The translations under genes were made by a program, and so were the position numbers. Below are positions 9,752 to 19,657 of a stretch of DNA of 64,000 nt, in pieces (the first letter of the stretch is position 1; each line of letters opens with the position of its first letter). The DNA lies in assembly GCA_902598735.1 (NCBI GenBank), contig CACKCM010000005.1:23749-87748 (forward strand). The letters run 5' to 3'. Below the pieces are notes generated by a model. It was not told the DNA's origin. It did no database searches and saw only the letters and a list, made by a program, of their open reading frames with translations. This stretch comes from an uncultured Pelagibacteraceae bacterium. GTDB taxonomy: Bacteria; Pseudomonadota; Alphaproteobacteria; Pelagibacterales; Pelagibacteraceae.

Positions 9752-10564
9752 TTATAAACCAAATCTTTGCCACATCGATTTTTCTTCTATTATATTTGTA
9801 AGTTTCTCAACTGGGTCTGTAATTGATGAAGATAGTTTTCTAGCAATAAATCCCTTTGGTTTTTGAAAATTTTTAATGATAACTTTTTCTCCGAATTTTT
9901 CTTTTAAAACCTGATCGGCATTACCAATACCATCGATTAAACCAAGCTTAAGGGATGTTTTGCCAGTCCAAAACTCTCCAGTGAAAATATTATTTTTTTC
10001 AGGGTCTTTAAGTTTTGATCCTCTGCTTTTTTCCACAATTTTTATAAAATCTTCGTGTAATTCTAATTGTATAGCCTTGAGTCTTTTTATGTCATCTTCT
10101 TTCTCTTCTTTAAATGGATCAAGAGTGCTCTTATTTTTTCCAGCTGTATAAACTCTTCTTTCTACTCCAATTTTTTGAATTAAGTCTTTGAAACCGAATG
10201 AGGCTGATATTACTCCTATAGAGCCAATGATCGAACTTGAGTTAGCGTATATTTCGTCTCCTGCACAAGCGATAAAATAACCCCCAGATGCTGCTACGTC
10301 TTCTGCAAAGACAATTACCTTTACTTTGTTTTTTTCAGCTAATTGTCTTATGTAACTGTAAATAAGATGTGATTGAACTGGTGAACCACCTGGAGAATTA
10401 ATTGATATAGCCACATGTGAGATTTTTTTGACTGAAAAAGCCTTTTTTAAAATATCCCTTTGATTGGCCAATTCCATGCCTTGTTTAAATTTACCTACTG
10501 AACCAATTATTCCAGTAAGTCTAACATGTGGAACTACTTTTTTTTTTTTAAAAAATGAAAACAT
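9752..10564 (-). CDS. sppA: S49 family serine peptidase (SppA/SohB type)
   Basis: Short-form signal peptide peptidase of the S49 family, which cleaves residual signal peptides and membrane fragments using a Ser-Lys dyad. The predicted nucleophile is Ser93 in DVAASGGYFIA, and the general base Lys145 in AGKNKSTLDPF. SINSPGGSP at 54-62 is the ClpP-like oxyanion strand. No clear transmembrane helix is seen at the N-terminus (MFSFFKKKK...), so membrane attachment would be peripheral or through another route. 270 residues. First gene of the sppA-glyQ-glyS-ppdK unit; the promoter must lie in the 146 bases shared with divergent ispB. Confidence 0.88.
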   Translation of the reverse strand: MFSFFKKKKVVPHVRLTGIIGSVGKFKQGMELANQRDILKKAFSVKKISHVAISINSPGGSPVQSHLIYSYIRQLAEKNKVKVIVFAEDVAASGGYFIACAGDEIYANSSSIIGSIGVISASFGFKDLIQKIGVERRVYTAGKNKSTLDPFKEEKEDDIKRLKAIQLELHEDFIKIVEKSRGSKLKDPEKNNIFTGEFWTGKTSLKLGLIDGIGNADQVLKEKFGEKVIIKNFQKPKGFIARKLSSSITDPVEKLTNIIEEKSMWQRFGL

Positions 10565-10710
10565 ATTTTTACGATGATTAATTATTCTTATAACAGTAAA
10601 AAATTAAATTTTAATTAATAATTGCGCTACTTATAGTTGAATTATAGGTGCGTCACCACGATACCATTTATAAATTTATTATTGTTTAAAAACAAATATA
10701 AATAAGAATA
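10565..10710. promoter_or_regulatory. Divergent promoter gap between sppA and ispB
   Basis: The 146 bases separate the starts of two divergent genes and must hold both promoters. The sequence is mostly A/T, with one less AT-rich patch (GTGCGTCACCACG) around 10648-10660. I could not assign -35/-10 boxes with confidence, and no RNA gene was seen. Confidence 0.4.
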
Positions 10711-11724
10711 ATGGGATCAGTTATACCGCTAAAAAAATCAGCAAATTCTGCCTACTTAGAACTAAAAAACCTTCTAAGCAGTAAACTTCAAAGTGTAGAA
10801 GCTCTGATTCAGCAAAAATTAAAAAGTGACGTAAACCTAATTGAGAAAATGAGCAATCACCATTTAAGCTCAGGAGGTAAAAGACTGAGGGCTTTGTTGA
10901 CTTTAGAGTCTGCCAAGCTTACTGGTTTTAAAGGAGAAAAAAGAGATATTAATCTAGCAGCATGTGTAGAACTAATACACTCAGCAACTCTTTTACACGA
11001 TGATGTTATAGATGAAAGTGAATTAAGAAGAGGTGTAAAAACAACTAATTCTATTTGGGGTAATCAATCATCAATTTTAGTTGGTGATTATTTACTGAGT
11101 AGGTGTTTTGAAATGATGGTTGAGGATGGTGATTTAGAAATATTAAAATTACTTTCGTCTACATCAGCAAAGATCGCTCAAGGTGAAGTATTGCAACTTC
11201 AACATAAAGGAGAAGCTGATCTACTAGAAGAAACATACATTGATATTATTAATTTAAAAACGGCATCTCTTTTTTCTGCTGCTACTAAAACAGGTGCTTG
11301 TTTATCTGATAGCAATGAAAAAGAAAAAAAAGCTTTGGAGTCGTATGGAAGAAATTTAGGTTTAGCATTCCAAATTGCTGATGATGCTCTTGACTATTAT
11401 GCAAAAGAAAAATTATTTGGTAAAGAAGTCGGTAAAGATTTTTTTGAGGGAAAAGTAACACTCCCTTTAATTATAATTTTTCAAAAAGGAAATTATGAAG
11501 AAAAAAATTTTTTATATAATATTATGAAAAAAAAAAATAGAACTGAGGAAGACTTTAGCGAAACACTTGCATTAATTTATAAGTATAAAGCTGTTGAAGC
11601 AACTTTTAAAAAAGCAGAATATTTTGTAAATGTTTCTTTCGATGCCTTAGCTATTTTTCCAGACACAGAAGATAAAAAAATTCTACAAAATTTGACTAGC
11701 TTTAGTCTCAATAGATCTTTTTAA
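10711..11724 (+). CDS. ispB: Long-chain polyprenyl diphosphate synthase (octaprenyl type)
   Basis: Trans-prenyltransferase that elongates farnesyl diphosphate with isopentenyl units, giving the ubiquinone side chain. The first aspartate-rich motif DDVID is at 97-101 and the second, DDALD, at 224-228. GGKRLRALL at 55-63 binds the diphosphate. The residues just before the first motif (IHSATLLHDD) resemble long-chain IspB rather than IspA. Length 337. Exact chain length cannot be read from sequence. The stop overlaps pdxH by four bases, tail to tail. Confidence 0.9.
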   Translation: MGSVIPLKKSANSAYLELKNLLSSKLQSVEALIQQKLKSDVNLIEKMSNHHLSSGGKRLRALLTLESAKLTGFKGEKRDINLAACVELIHSATLLHDDVIDESELRRGVKTTNSIWGNQSSILVGDYLLSRCFEMMVEDGDLEILKLLSSTSAKIAQGEVLQLQHKGEADLLEETYIDIINLKTASLFSAATKTGACLSDSNEKEKKALESYGRNLGLAFQIADDALDYYAKEKLFGKEVGKDFFEGKVTLPLIIIFQKGNYEEKNFLYNIMKKKNRTEEDFSETLALIYKYKAVEATFKKAEYFVNVSFDALAIFPDTEDKKILQNLTSFSLNRSF

Positions 11725-12353
11725 GGGTAAAGAAGTTCTTTTACCCATTTTCCATTATCTTTTCTATAATTAAGTCTTTCATGAATTCTACCCTCACCAT
11801 CTAGCCAAAACTCGATTGAGTTTGGTAATAATCTCCAACCAGACCAATGAGGAGGTCGCGGAACATTTTTTTCATCAGAATATTTTTTTTCATATTCTTT
11901 AATATTTTTCAAAAATGTTTCTCGTTTATCTAATATTTTTGATTGTGATGAAGCCCATGCGCCAATTTTATTTTTATATGGTCGTGAATTAAAATAATCA
12001 TCAGCTTCTTTTTTTGAAACCTCTTCAATTAAACCTATTGCTCTAACCTGACGTCTTAGGCTTTTCCAATGAAAACACATAGAAGCTTTTTGGTTTTCTT
12101 TAATTTCATTACCTTTTTGACTATTAAAATTTGTATAAAACACAAATCCCCTGTCGCTTAAACCTTTTAGGAGAACCATTCTAACATTAGGTTGGTTGTC
12201 TTTATTAGAAGTCGCAACGGCTACAGCATTTGGGTCATTAATTTCACTCTCTTCGGCTTTAGAAAACCAATTTTTGAACAATTCTATAGGATTGTCCAGA
12301 TCTTCAAAGCAAATATCGATGCCAAGTGAATTTTTGCCATTTTTTTGATTCAT
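11721..12353 (-). CDS. pdxH: Pyridoxamine 5'-phosphate oxidase
   Basis: FMN-dependent oxidase making pyridoxal 5'-phosphate from PNP or PMP. Family motifs include VRMVLLKG and GFVFYTNFNSQKG (FMN binding), RQVRAIG and the C-terminal RIHERLNYR...W....LYP signature. Length 210 is normal. It is a single gene between convergent ispB and divergent aroC (34 bases from aroC). Confidence 0.95.
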   Translation of the reverse strand: MNQKNGKNSLGIDICFEDLDNPIELFKNWFSKAEESEINDPNAVAVATSNKDNQPNVRMVLLKGLSDRGFVFYTNFNSQKGNEIKENQKASMCFHWKSLRRQVRAIGLIEEVSKKEADDYFNSRPYKNKIGAWASSQSKILDKRETFLKNIKEYEKKYSDEKNVPRPPHWSGWRLLPNSIEFWLDGEGRIHERLNYRKDNGKWVKELLYP

Positions 12354-12387
12354 AATTTCTCTAAAATAATTTATACATTAATTATCT

Positions 12388-13470
12388 ATGTCTTTTAATA
12401 CTTTTGGAAAAATTTTTAGGTTTACCACATGGGGAGAGTCCCATGGACCTTCTATAGGCTGTGTTATAGATGGTTGTCCACCTAATATACCATTATCAGA
12501 GAGAGATATTCAAAAAGACATGGATAAAAGGAGACCTGGCCAGTCAAAATTTACCACTCAGAGAAAAGAGTCAGATAAAGCCATAATTTTGTCTGGAGTA
12601 TTTGAGGGTAAAACAACAGGAACACCTATTTCCATAATTATTCACAACGAGGACAAAAGATCTAGAGATTATGAAACAATTAAAAATAAATTTAGACCTG
12701 GTCATGCAGATTTTACATATTTCAAAAAATACGGAATTAGAGACTATAGAGGAGGTGGAAGGCAATCTGCAAGAGAAACAGCTTGTAGAGTAGCTGCAGG
12801 GGCTGTAGCAAAAATTGTTCTAAAAAAAATAATTGGAAAAAAATTTAACGTTATCGGAGCAGTTACCCAATTAGGTTTAATGTCTTGCGACAAATCAAAT
12901 TGGAATAATGATGAAATTAGAAAAAATCCTTTTTTCTGTCCTGACAAAAAATCTGTAAAACTTTGGGAAAAATATCTTTTGGCTGTAAGAAAATCAGGCT
13001 CATCTTGCGGGGCAATAATAGAGTTAAGAGCCTCTGGTGTTCCAGTTGGATTAGGAGCGCCTATTTATTCTAAATTGGACACTGATATAGCTGCAGCGTT
13101 AATGAGTATTAACGCTGTCAAAGGAGTAAATATAGGAGCAGGTATGAACTCTGCTTTTTTAAGTGGTGAAGAAAATTCAGATGAAATGAGTAGAACGTCT
13201 GGAAAAGTTAAATTCAAATCTAACCAGGCTGGAGGAATTTTAGGAGGAATTTCATCAGGTCAAAATATTGTGGCTTCGTTTGCGGTAAAACCAACTTCAT
13301 CAATTTTAACAAGTCGAAATACAATAGATAAAAAAGGTAAAAATACAAAAATTTCAGTAAAGGGAAGACATGATCCTTGTGTTGGTATCAGGGCCGTTCC
13401 AATTGGAGAGGCAATGATTAATTGTGTGCTTTTAGATCATTTATTAATGCACAGAGCTCAGTGCGGTTAA
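12388..13470 (+). CDS. aroC: Chorismate synthase
   Basis: Last step of the shikimate pathway: EPSP to chorismate with reduced FMN as cofactor. [12 protein letters not shown] at residues 13-24 is the first family signature, with His19 an active-site residue. [27 protein letters not shown] and [18 protein letters not shown] follow in order. Length 360. Monocistronic by position: pdxH diverges upstream and dxs converges downstream with a four-base overlap. Confidence 0.97.
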   Translation: MSFNTFGKIFRFTTWGESHGPSIGCVIDGCPPNIPLSERDIQKDMDKRRPGQSKFTTQRKESDKAIILSGVFEGKTTGTPISIIIHNEDKRSRDYETIKNKFRPGHADFTYFKKYGIRDYRGGGRQSARETACRVAAGAVAKIVLKKIIGKKFNVIGAVTQLGLMSCDKSNWNNDEIRKNPFFCPDKKSVKLWEKYLLAVRKSGSSCGAIIELRASGVPVGLGAPIYSKLDTDIAAALMSINAVKGVNIGAGMNSAFLSGEENSDEMSRTSGKVKFKSNQAGGILGGISSGQNIVASFAVKPTSSILTSRNTIDKKGKNTKISVKGRHDPCVGIRAVPIGEAMINCVLLDHLLMHRAQCG

Positions 13471-15386
13471 TTAGATATTTTATTTTTATTTTTAGCTAAA
13501 ATTATATTTGAGTTTAAAGTATCCTCAACTTTTTTAATAATTGATAAATTATCTAAACCAGCTAATTCATACATTCTTTCGGGTGTATCTTGATCAATAA
13601 AAATATCCGGAAGAATCATTGATCTAAATTTTAAGCCTGTATCAAAGACTCCCCTATCAGATAACAGTTGCATAACATGGGATCCAAATCCTCCTATTGA
13701 ACCCTCTTCTATAGTAATTAGTGCTTCATGATTAGTTGCGATTTCCATAATCAATTTTTCATCCAAAGGCTTAGCAAATCTTGCATCTATTATAGTGCAC
13801 TCTATACCTTTTAAAGATAATTTTTCTGATGCTTTTTTACATTCCTCAAGTCTTGCACCGAAATTTAACAATGCTACCTTTCTTCCCTCCTTAACAATCC
13901 TGGCTTTTCCTATTTCTAAGATTTCTTTTATATTAGGTAATGTGACTCCAATACCGTTACCTCTTGGATATCTAAAAGCAGACGGCCTATCATTTATTTC
14001 GACTGATGTATTAATCATTTTCACAAGCTCTGCTTCGTCACTAGCAGCCATAACTACAAAATTGGGTAAAGTAGACAAATAAGTTATGTCAAAAGACCCT
14101 GCATGTGTAGGACCATCAGCTCCTACCAAGCCTGCTCTATCAATTGCAAATCTTACCGGCAAAGATTGAATAGCAACATCATGGACTACTTGATCATAAG
14201 CTCTTTGTAAAAAAGTAGAATAAATAGCTGCATAAGGTTTAAAGCCTTCTGTTGCTAGTCCAGCAGCAAATGTTACAGCGTGCTGCTCGGCTATTCCAAC
14301 ATCGAATGTTCTATCAGGAAACCTTTTTTCAAATAAATTAAGACCTGTGCCTGAAGGCATTGCACCTGTAATTCCCACTATTTTTGTATCCTGCTCAGCA
14401 TGTTTAATTAAAGTCTCTGCAAAAACTTTAGTATAAGATGGAGTGTTTGATTTAGACTTTGTCTGTTCTCCTGTCGATATATTAAATTTTGAAACTCCGT
14501 GATATTTGTCACCAGAATCCTCTGCAGGTTTATAGCCTTTACCTTTTTGAGTCCTAACATGTATCATGACAGGTCCTTGATGATTTGAATTTTTAACATT
14601 TTCAAATATTTGAACTAAGTTTTCAACATCATGTCCATCAATAGGTCCTACATAGTAAAATCCTAATTCTGAGAATAAGGTTCCACCAGTTACCATGTTT
14701 CTCAACATGTCCTCTGCTTTACCTGCTTTTTGACTAAATCTTTTAGAAAATGACGAAATAATCATTTTAATGGTTTCTCTAAAACTAAAATAGAGTTTTC
14801 CAGATAAAAGATTTGCTAAATACTTACTCATTGCACCTACTGGTCTAGCAATAGACATATCATTATCATTTAGTACAACAATTAAATTAGATTTTAGCGC
14901 ACCAGCATTATTCATTGCTTCGTATGCCATTCCAGCGCTCATAGCTCCATCACCAATAACAGCAATAACATTATTTTTATTGTTAGATAATTTTTTAGCT
15001 ACTGACATACCAAGAGTAGAAGAAATCGAAGTTGAACTGTGAGCTGCACCAAATGGATCATATTCACTTTCAGACCTCTTAGTAAATCCTGATAGTCCAC
15101 CACCTTTTCTCAAAGTTTTTATTCGATCCCTGCGCCCAGTTATTATTTTATGTGGATAGCATTGATGACTTACATCCCATACTAATTTATCTTTTGGAGT
15201 ATCAAATACATAATGTAATGCTACGGTCAATTCTACTACACCTAAGCCTGCACCTAAATGCCCTCCTGTTTCAGAAACTACATCAACTAGTTCATCTCTT
15301 AGTTCATCCGAAACTTGTTTTAAATTTTCTTTTTTTAACTTTCTTAGATCAGATGGAAAATTAATTTGCTTTATTAGTTTCGTCAT
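13467..15386 (-). CDS. dxs: 1-deoxy-D-xylulose-5-phosphate synthase
   Basis: Thiamine-diphosphate enzyme joining pyruvate and glyceraldehyde 3-phosphate, the entry to the MEP isoprenoid pathway and to thiamine and pyridoxal synthesis. The TPP motif starts [18 protein letters not shown] (145-162) and ends NDNDMSI. The transketolase-like second domain has [15 protein letters not shown] and [14 protein letters not shown]. Length 639. It follows ispA with a one-base overlap, the conserved xseB-ispA-dxs order that couples chain elongation with precursor supply. Confidence 0.97.
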   Translation of the reverse strand: MTKLIKQINFPSDLRKLKKENLKQVSDELRDELVDVVSETGGHLGAGLGVVELTVALHYVFDTPKDKLVWDVSHQCYPHKIITGRRDRIKTLRKGGGLSGFTKRSESEYDPFGAAHSSTSISSTLGMSVAKKLSNNKNNVIAVIGDGAMSAGMAYEAMNNAGALKSNLIVVLNDNDMSIARPVGAMSKYLANLLSGKLYFSFRETIKMIISSFSKRFSQKAGKAEDMLRNMVTGGTLFSELGFYYVGPIDGHDVENLVQIFENVKNSNHQGPVMIHVRTQKGKGYKPAEDSGDKYHGVSKFNISTGEQTKSKSNTPSYTKVFAETLIKHAEQDTKIVGITGAMPSGTGLNLFEKRFPDRTFDVGIAEQHAVTFAAGLATEGFKPYAAIYSTFLQRAYDQVVHDVAIQSLPVRFAIDRAGLVGADGPTHAGSFDITYLSTLPNFVVMAASDEAELVKMINTSVEINDRPSAFRYPRGNGIGVTLPNIKEILEIGKARIVKEGRKVALLNFGARLEECKKASEKLSLKGIECTIIDARFAKPLDEKLIMEIATNHEALITIEEGSIGGFGSHVMQLLSDRGVFDTGLKFRSMILPDIFIDQDTPERMYELAGLDNLSIIKKVEDTLNSNIILAKNKNKISN

Positions 15387-16261
15387 TAAAATTTTCTTTC
15401 TTTTATGAATTCAATAGTTTCAATTAAATTATCTGCATTTTTTCCATGTTTTTTAAGTTTATTCAATATTTTTTTCTTCAGTTTATCTGCGTAGTGTAAA
15501 GCATTTTCATATCCTAATAGATTTATTAAAGTTGATTTACCTTTTTTTTTATCTTTTTTTATTGATTTGCCAACCAATTTTTTTGATCCTTTTAAATCCA
15601 AAAAATCATCCGCTAATTGAAATAATAAACCAATATCCTCTCCCATCTTGCCAAATTTAATTTTTTCATTATTATTTTTATTTCCTACTATTGCTGCAGA
15701 TTGAATACAAAAACTAAATAATTTTCCTGTTTTTTTTCTTTGCATCTCAATTATTTGATTTAATTTCTTTTTTTTATTTTCAAATTTTAAGTCTAATTCT
15801 TGACCACCTGCTATTCCTGTATGTCCTGCACAACTGGATAATAAACTAATTATTTCATTTTTTTGATTTTTTGATAAAGAATTTTTTTTACAAGAAATGA
15901 TTTCGAATGCTAATGTTAGTAATGAATTTCCTGCTAACACTGCAGTAGCCTCTCCATACTTTTTGTGCGTAGAAAGTTTACCCCGCCTCATTGTGTCATC
16001 ATCCATGCATGGAAGATCATCATGAATGAGAGAATAAGAGTGAATACATTCAACTGCTGCACATATATCTATTAATTTTTTTTCTCTCAAATTAAATAAT
16101 TTACCCGTGTCTAAAATTATTGTAGATCTTATTTTTTTTCCACCAGAAATTACTCCGTATTTCATAGGTGAAACTAACAATGAAGTTTTTTGTCTTTTTA
16201 AATAATTTAACAAAAATTTATCAATTTTTTTAGCATTTCTATTTAATCTATTTTTAATCAT
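15386..16261 (-). CDS. ispA: Farnesyl/geranyl diphosphate synthase
   Basis: Short-chain trans-prenyltransferase making farnesyl diphosphate from IPP and DMAPP. The first aspartate-rich motif has the two-residue insertion typical of bacterial FPP synthases, DDLPCMDDD at 81-89. The second is DDFLD at 218-222. GGKKIR is at 40-45. Length 291. Between xseB (10-base gap) and dxs (one-base overlap). It supplies the primer for ispB elsewhere in the window. Confidence 0.95.
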   Translation of the reverse strand: MIKNRLNRNAKKIDKFLLNYLKRQKTSLLVSPMKYGVISGGKKIRSTIILDTGKLFNLREKKLIDICAAVECIHSYSLIHDDLPCMDDDTMRRGKLSTHKKYGEATAVLAGNSLLTLAFEIISCKKNSLSKNQKNEIISLLSSCAGHTGIAGGQELDLKFENKKKKLNQIIEMQRKKTGKLFSFCIQSAAIVGNKNNNEKIKFGKMGEDIGLLFQLADDFLDLKGSKKLVGKSIKKDKKKGKSTLINLLGYENALHYADKLKKKILNKLKKHGKNADNLIETIEFIKERKF

Positions 16262-16271
16262 TATTGATTTT

Positions 16272-16475
16272 TCAAGAATTTGAGATTTGTTTTGATTTTG
16301 CTTTAAAAAGGTTTTCTACGTGTTTATTCAAGCTCATTAATCTTTTGTATGTATCCTCAACACTATTTAGGTCTAAGTTTTCTCTTTCTAGTTTTGTAAT
16401 TATTTCATTAATTTCATCCCTTGCTTCTTTTAATGATTTACTTTTGATTTCAGCTGGAATATTTTCACTTTTCAT
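16272..16475 (-). CDS. xseB: Exodeoxyribonuclease VII small subunit
   Basis: 67-residue helical protein that multimerises along XseA to degrade single-stranded DNA. The family pattern is visible in the region starting SLKEARDEINEIITKLERE and continuing through LDSVEDTYKRLMSLNKHVENL-like sequence, a two-helix hairpin. First gene of xseB-ispA-dxs and divergent from sua5 with 21 bases between starts. The partner xseA is not in this window. Confidence 0.88.
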   Translation of the reverse strand: MKSENIPAEIKSKSLKEARDEINEIITKLERENLDLNSVEDTYKRLMSLNKHVENLFKAKSKQISNS

Positions 16476-16496
16476 TAGTTTAATAATATTTACATT

Positions 16497-17444
16497 ATGA
16501 AAAATATCTATTCAAATATTTACTCTTTTAATAAAAAAGGTCTGAATAAAACCATAAAAAATCTCAATAATGAAAATATAGTTGGCCTACCTACGGAAAC
16601 TGTATATGGTTTGGCGGGAAATGCTTACTCAATAAGAGCTATCAATAAAATTTTTAAGTTAAAAAAAAGACCTAAGAAAAATCCCTTAATTATTCATTAT
16701 AATAGTATTAAAGATATAAGGAACGATGTTTTATTAAATAATAATTTTTTTAAATTATATAAAAAATTTTGTCCAGGTCCTTTAACTTTCATTTTAAAAA
16801 AGAATAAAAAATCGAAAATTACTTCATCTGCTTTGGCTAATTTGAATACAGTTGCAATTAGATTCCCAAGTAATAGAATTATTAAAACTATTCTCAAATT
16901 TATAGAATTTCCACTTGCAATGCCAAGCGCTAACTTATCCTCAGGATTGAGTCCAGTTTGTGCTTTAGACGTGTTTGAGGAATTTAAAAAAAAATTAAAA
17001 ATTATAATTAATGGAGGAAAATCAAAAATTGGTATTGAGTCTACAGTAATTGATTTAACTAGCAAACCAAAAATTTTAAGGCCAGGTATAATTGGCGCAA
17101 ATGAAATTAATAAGATTCTCAAAATTAATCTCGTAAAAAAAAGATCAAAAATTAAATCTCCCGGTATGTTAAAAAAGCATTATTCTCCTGGAATACCTGT
17201 CATTATCGGAAAAATGAAAAAAGGTCCAAGTCATGCATTCATAGTATTTGGGAAAAAATATAAGAATTCCAATAATTATTTTAATTTAAGTAAAAAAGCT
17301 GACTTGAAAGAAGCTGCATCTAATCTATATAAAATTATGAGAAAGATAAAAAAAGATGGATATAAAAAGATTTTTGTAGGAAAAATACCTAATATCGGTC
17401 CAGGTATAGCAATTAACGATCGATTAAAAAGAGCTTCAAAATAA
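16497..17444 (+). CDS. sua5: L-threonylcarbamoyladenylate synthase (Sua5 type)
   Basis: Makes threonylcarbamoyl-AMP from threonine, bicarbonate and ATP for the universal t6A37 tRNA modification. The YrdC fold is seen in GLPTETVYGLAGNA (about 36-49), KRPKKNPLIIH and CPGPLTFIL, then ESTVIDL and ILRPG. At 315 residues it has the extra C-terminal domain that separates Sua5 from the short TsaC. SPGMLKKHYSPGIP is the typical linker between the two. The last base is shared with the next ABC ATPase start. Confidence 0.92.
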   Translation: MKNIYSNIYSFNKKGLNKTIKNLNNENIVGLPTETVYGLAGNAYSIRAINKIFKLKKRPKKNPLIIHYNSIKDIRNDVLLNNNFFKLYKKFCPGPLTFILKKNKKSKITSSALANLNTVAIRFPSNRIIKTILKFIEFPLAMPSANLSSGLSPVCALDVFEEFKKKLKIIINGGKSKIGIESTVIDLTSKPKILRPGIIGANEINKILKINLVKKRSKIKSPGMLKKHYSPGIPVIIGKMKKGPSHAFIVFGKKYKNSNNYFNLSKKADLKEAASNLYKIMRKIKKDGYKKIFVGKIPNIGPGIAINDRLKRASK

Positions 17445-18175
17445 TGTTTATAAAAATAAAAAATCTTACTAAAAAATATAATACCCACCTAGCGGTTAAT
17501 AAAATAAACTTTGAAATAGAAAAAAATAAAACTGTTGGCTTGCTTGGTCCTAATGGATGCGGAAAAACAACAACTATAGGAATGATACTTGGTCTTGTAA
17601 CTCCTACTGAAGGAGAAATTAAAATCGATAATAAAAGTTTAAATACATATCTTAGAGATGAAATTTTAAAAAGATTCAATTTTGCATCACCTTACGTTGA
17701 GTTACCAAAAAAATTAACGGTTAAGCAAAATTTAGAAATTTACGGAAGATTGTACGGTGTCTTAGATTTAGACAAAAGAATAAACGAAATCTCAAATGAT
17801 TTAGAAATAAAAAATTTTTTTGAAAGGAAAACTGGAGAATTGTCTTCAGGTCAAAAAAATAGAGTTTCATTAGCTAAATCTTTAATTAATAAACCAGAGA
17901 TCTTACTTTTAGATGAACCAACAGCAAGCTTAGACCCAGATATTGGAGATTTTATTAGAAGCTACATACAAGATTATAAATTAAAAAATAAAGTAACAAT
18001 TTTATTAGCTTCTCATAACATGGGTGAAGTGGAAAGGTTGTGCGATACAGTTATAATGATGAAAAAAGGAAAAATAGTAGATGCTGGAACTTGTAATGAT
18101 CTTATAGAAAAACATGGACGAAATAATTTGGAGGAAACATTTTTAAAGCTAGCAAGGAGCAAGGATGAATTTTAA
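17444..18175 (+). CDS. ABC-2 type exporter ATP-binding subunit
   Basis: Cytosolic ATPase of an ABC exporter. Walker A GPNGCGKT (35-42), signature LSSGQ (133-137), Walker B ILLLDEP (153-159) and the switch His in LASHNMGEVERLCD are all intact. 243 residues with a DrrA/NodI-like C-terminal end. It overlaps its permease partner by 11 bases, so the two are translationally coupled. The substrate cannot be told from sequence; export of a lipid or glycolipid is possible, given the glycosyltransferase two genes downstream, but that is a guess. Confidence 0.9.
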   Translation: MFIKIKNLTKKYNTHLAVNKINFEIEKNKTVGLLGPNGCGKTTTIGMILGLVTPTEGEIKIDNKSLNTYLRDEILKRFNFASPYVELPKKLTVKQNLEIYGRLYGVLDLDKRINEISNDLEIKNFFERKTGELSSGQKNRVSLAKSLINKPEILLLDEPTASLDPDIGDFIRSYIQDYKLKNKVTILLASHNMGEVERLCDTVIMMKKGKIVDAGTCNDLIEKHGRNNLEETFLKLARSKDEF

Positions 18176-18956
18176 TAAAATATTTGCTTTAGGTTTAAGA
18201 CATCTTTATCTAATTAAAAATTCTTTTCCAAGAGTATTAGATTTAATTTATTGGCCAACTGTTCAAATTTTCTTATGGGGCTTTATATCAAAGTTTTTTA
18301 CTCTCAATTCAGCATATTATAATAATACCGTAGGTATTATTTTAACAGCAGCAATACTATATGATTTTTTATTTAGAGCTAGCATAAGTTTTAATATGAT
18401 GTTTTTAGAGGAAATTTGGAGTAGAAATTTTACTAATTTATTTATTGCTCCTATAAAAATTAGTGAAATTATTGCCGCTCTTACTTTAACAGCTATACTA
18501 AGAACTTTGATAGGTTTAATTCCTGCAGTTTTAATTGCAATACCTTTATTTGGAGTATCAGTTATTGAACTTGGTGTACCTTTAATATTTTTATTAATTG
18601 GACTTTATTTATTTGGGGTAACTTTAGGATTATTCGTAACATCTGGATTACTTAGATACGGACCATCTTTTGAAAATATTGCTTGGGCAAGTTTATTTTT
18701 TTTAGCTCCCTTAGGATGTATATATTACCCAATTGAAATTCTACCAAATTTTTTACAACTTGTGGCTAAAGCTCTTCCTTTAGTGCATATTTTTGAAGAA
18801 ATGAGAAATATTCTTATGACTGAAACTGTAAACTATTTTAATATATTTAAATCAATATTCATATCTGCCATTTATTTTATCCTTGGTGTCATAGTTTTTT
18901 ATATTTCATATTTTGGAGCAAAGAAACGTGGTACTCTTATAAATATGGGTGAATAG
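18165..18956 (+). CDS. ABC-2 type exporter permease
   Basis: Integral inner-membrane subunit pairing with the preceding ATPase. About six hydrophobic segments are visible, including IILTAAILYDFLF, TAILRTLIGLIPAVLIAIPLF, GVPLIFLLIGLYLFGVTLG-like and SIFISAIYFILGVIVFYISYF. The segment LFFLAPLGCIYYPIEILP matches the ABC-2 permease pattern of the last loop (P-x-x-x-LP). Length 263. Starts inside the ATPase gene and ends two bases before the next gene. Confidence 0.88.
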   Translation: MNFNKIFALGLRHLYLIKNSFPRVLDLIYWPTVQIFLWGFISKFFTLNSAYYNNTVGIILTAAILYDFLFRASISFNMMFLEEIWSRNFTNLFIAPIKISEIIAALTLTAILRTLIGLIPAVLIAIPLFGVSVIELGVPLIFLLIGLYLFGVTLGLFVTSGLLRYGPSFENIAWASLFFLAPLGCIYYPIEILPNFLQLVAKALPLVHIFEEMRNILMTETVNYFNIFKSIFISAIYFILGVIVFYISYFGAKKRGTLINMGE

Positions 18957-18958
18957 AG

Positions 18959-19657
18959 ATGCATGTAAATTTGGAAAAAATTAAAAAACTTGAATCCAAG
19001 CCTTTTATTATAAAAAATTTTATTAATTCAAAAGAGATAAATATTTTTAAAAAATTATATGAAGAGCTTCCAATTGAAATAAATAATCGAAGACAAAAAA
19101 TTATAAAAAAAAAATGGACCTCAAATTTTAATAAAGAATTTCAAGATCAATATATTAAAAAATTAAGATCAATAATTGGTAGCTTTGAGATGGATAATCC
19201 AAGGTCTAAAGACAAATTTGAAAGCCTTGGGTTATTTCAAGAAAGTTTTAAACCTGTACCGCTACACGTCGATACTGGATTTAACTTTGAAAAAATTTTA
19301 TATAAGCAAACTCTCTTACCCCTGTCTGAAAAAAGTGAGACCGTTATTTTTAAAAATAGATTTTATGGCTGCTCTACAACTTTTTCTATAGATCCAAAAG
19401 AATTGAAATCAAAGGGCTATAATAAAAGATCTTCAGAACATATTGATTTATTTGATGGAAAAAGATTTGATAAAAAGGTCCATGAAACATTTTTAAGCCA
19501 CGAAAATATTGATAATCTAAAAGGATTAGAAATAGAGATGATCTTTGAATGGAAATTAGGTGATTTGTTAATTTTTGACAGAACAGCTTTGCATTGCTCT
19601 TCAAAAAATTTAAATGGAAAAAAATTAGGTTTTACAACTTCAACTATTAAATTATGA
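18959..19657 (+). CDS. Probable 2OG-Fe(II) dioxygenase-like protein
   Basis: No named family recognised with certainty. The C-terminal half looks like a double-stranded beta-helix oxygenase: PLHVDTG gives an H-x-D pair (His103, Asp105), and GDLLIFDRTALHCSS gives the distal histidine (His212), followed by KKLGFT where a 2-oxoglutarate-binding basic residue is expected (Lys221 or 222). The order and roughly 110-residue spacing fit the facial triad of Fe(II)/2OG enzymes. The substrate is unknown. It overlaps the family-17 glycosyltransferase by four bases (ATGA), so it probably acts with it on a carbohydrate. It is in line with the ABC exporter upstream. Confidence 0.65.
   Translation: MHVNLEKIKKLESKPFIIKNFINSKEINIFKKLYEELPIEINNRRQKIIKKKWTSNFNKEFQDQYIKKLRSIIGSFEMDNPRSKDKFESLGLFQESFKPVPLHVDTGFNFEKILYKQTLLPLSEKSETVIFKNRFYGCSTTFSIDPKELKSKGYNKRSSEHIDLFDGKRFDKKVHETFLSHENIDNLKGLEIEMIFEWKLGDLLIFDRTALHCSSKNLNGKKLGFTTSTIKL

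Noticed and set aside
16697..17122. 141-codon minus-strand frame
   Set aside because: Entirely antisense to sua5, which carries clear family motifs.
17444..18956. ABC-2 transporter as a specific polysaccharide (Wzm/Wzt) exporter
   Set aside because: The ATPase has no C-terminal carbohydrate-binding domain and the polysaccharide island is 33 kb away; only a generic exporter call is justified.
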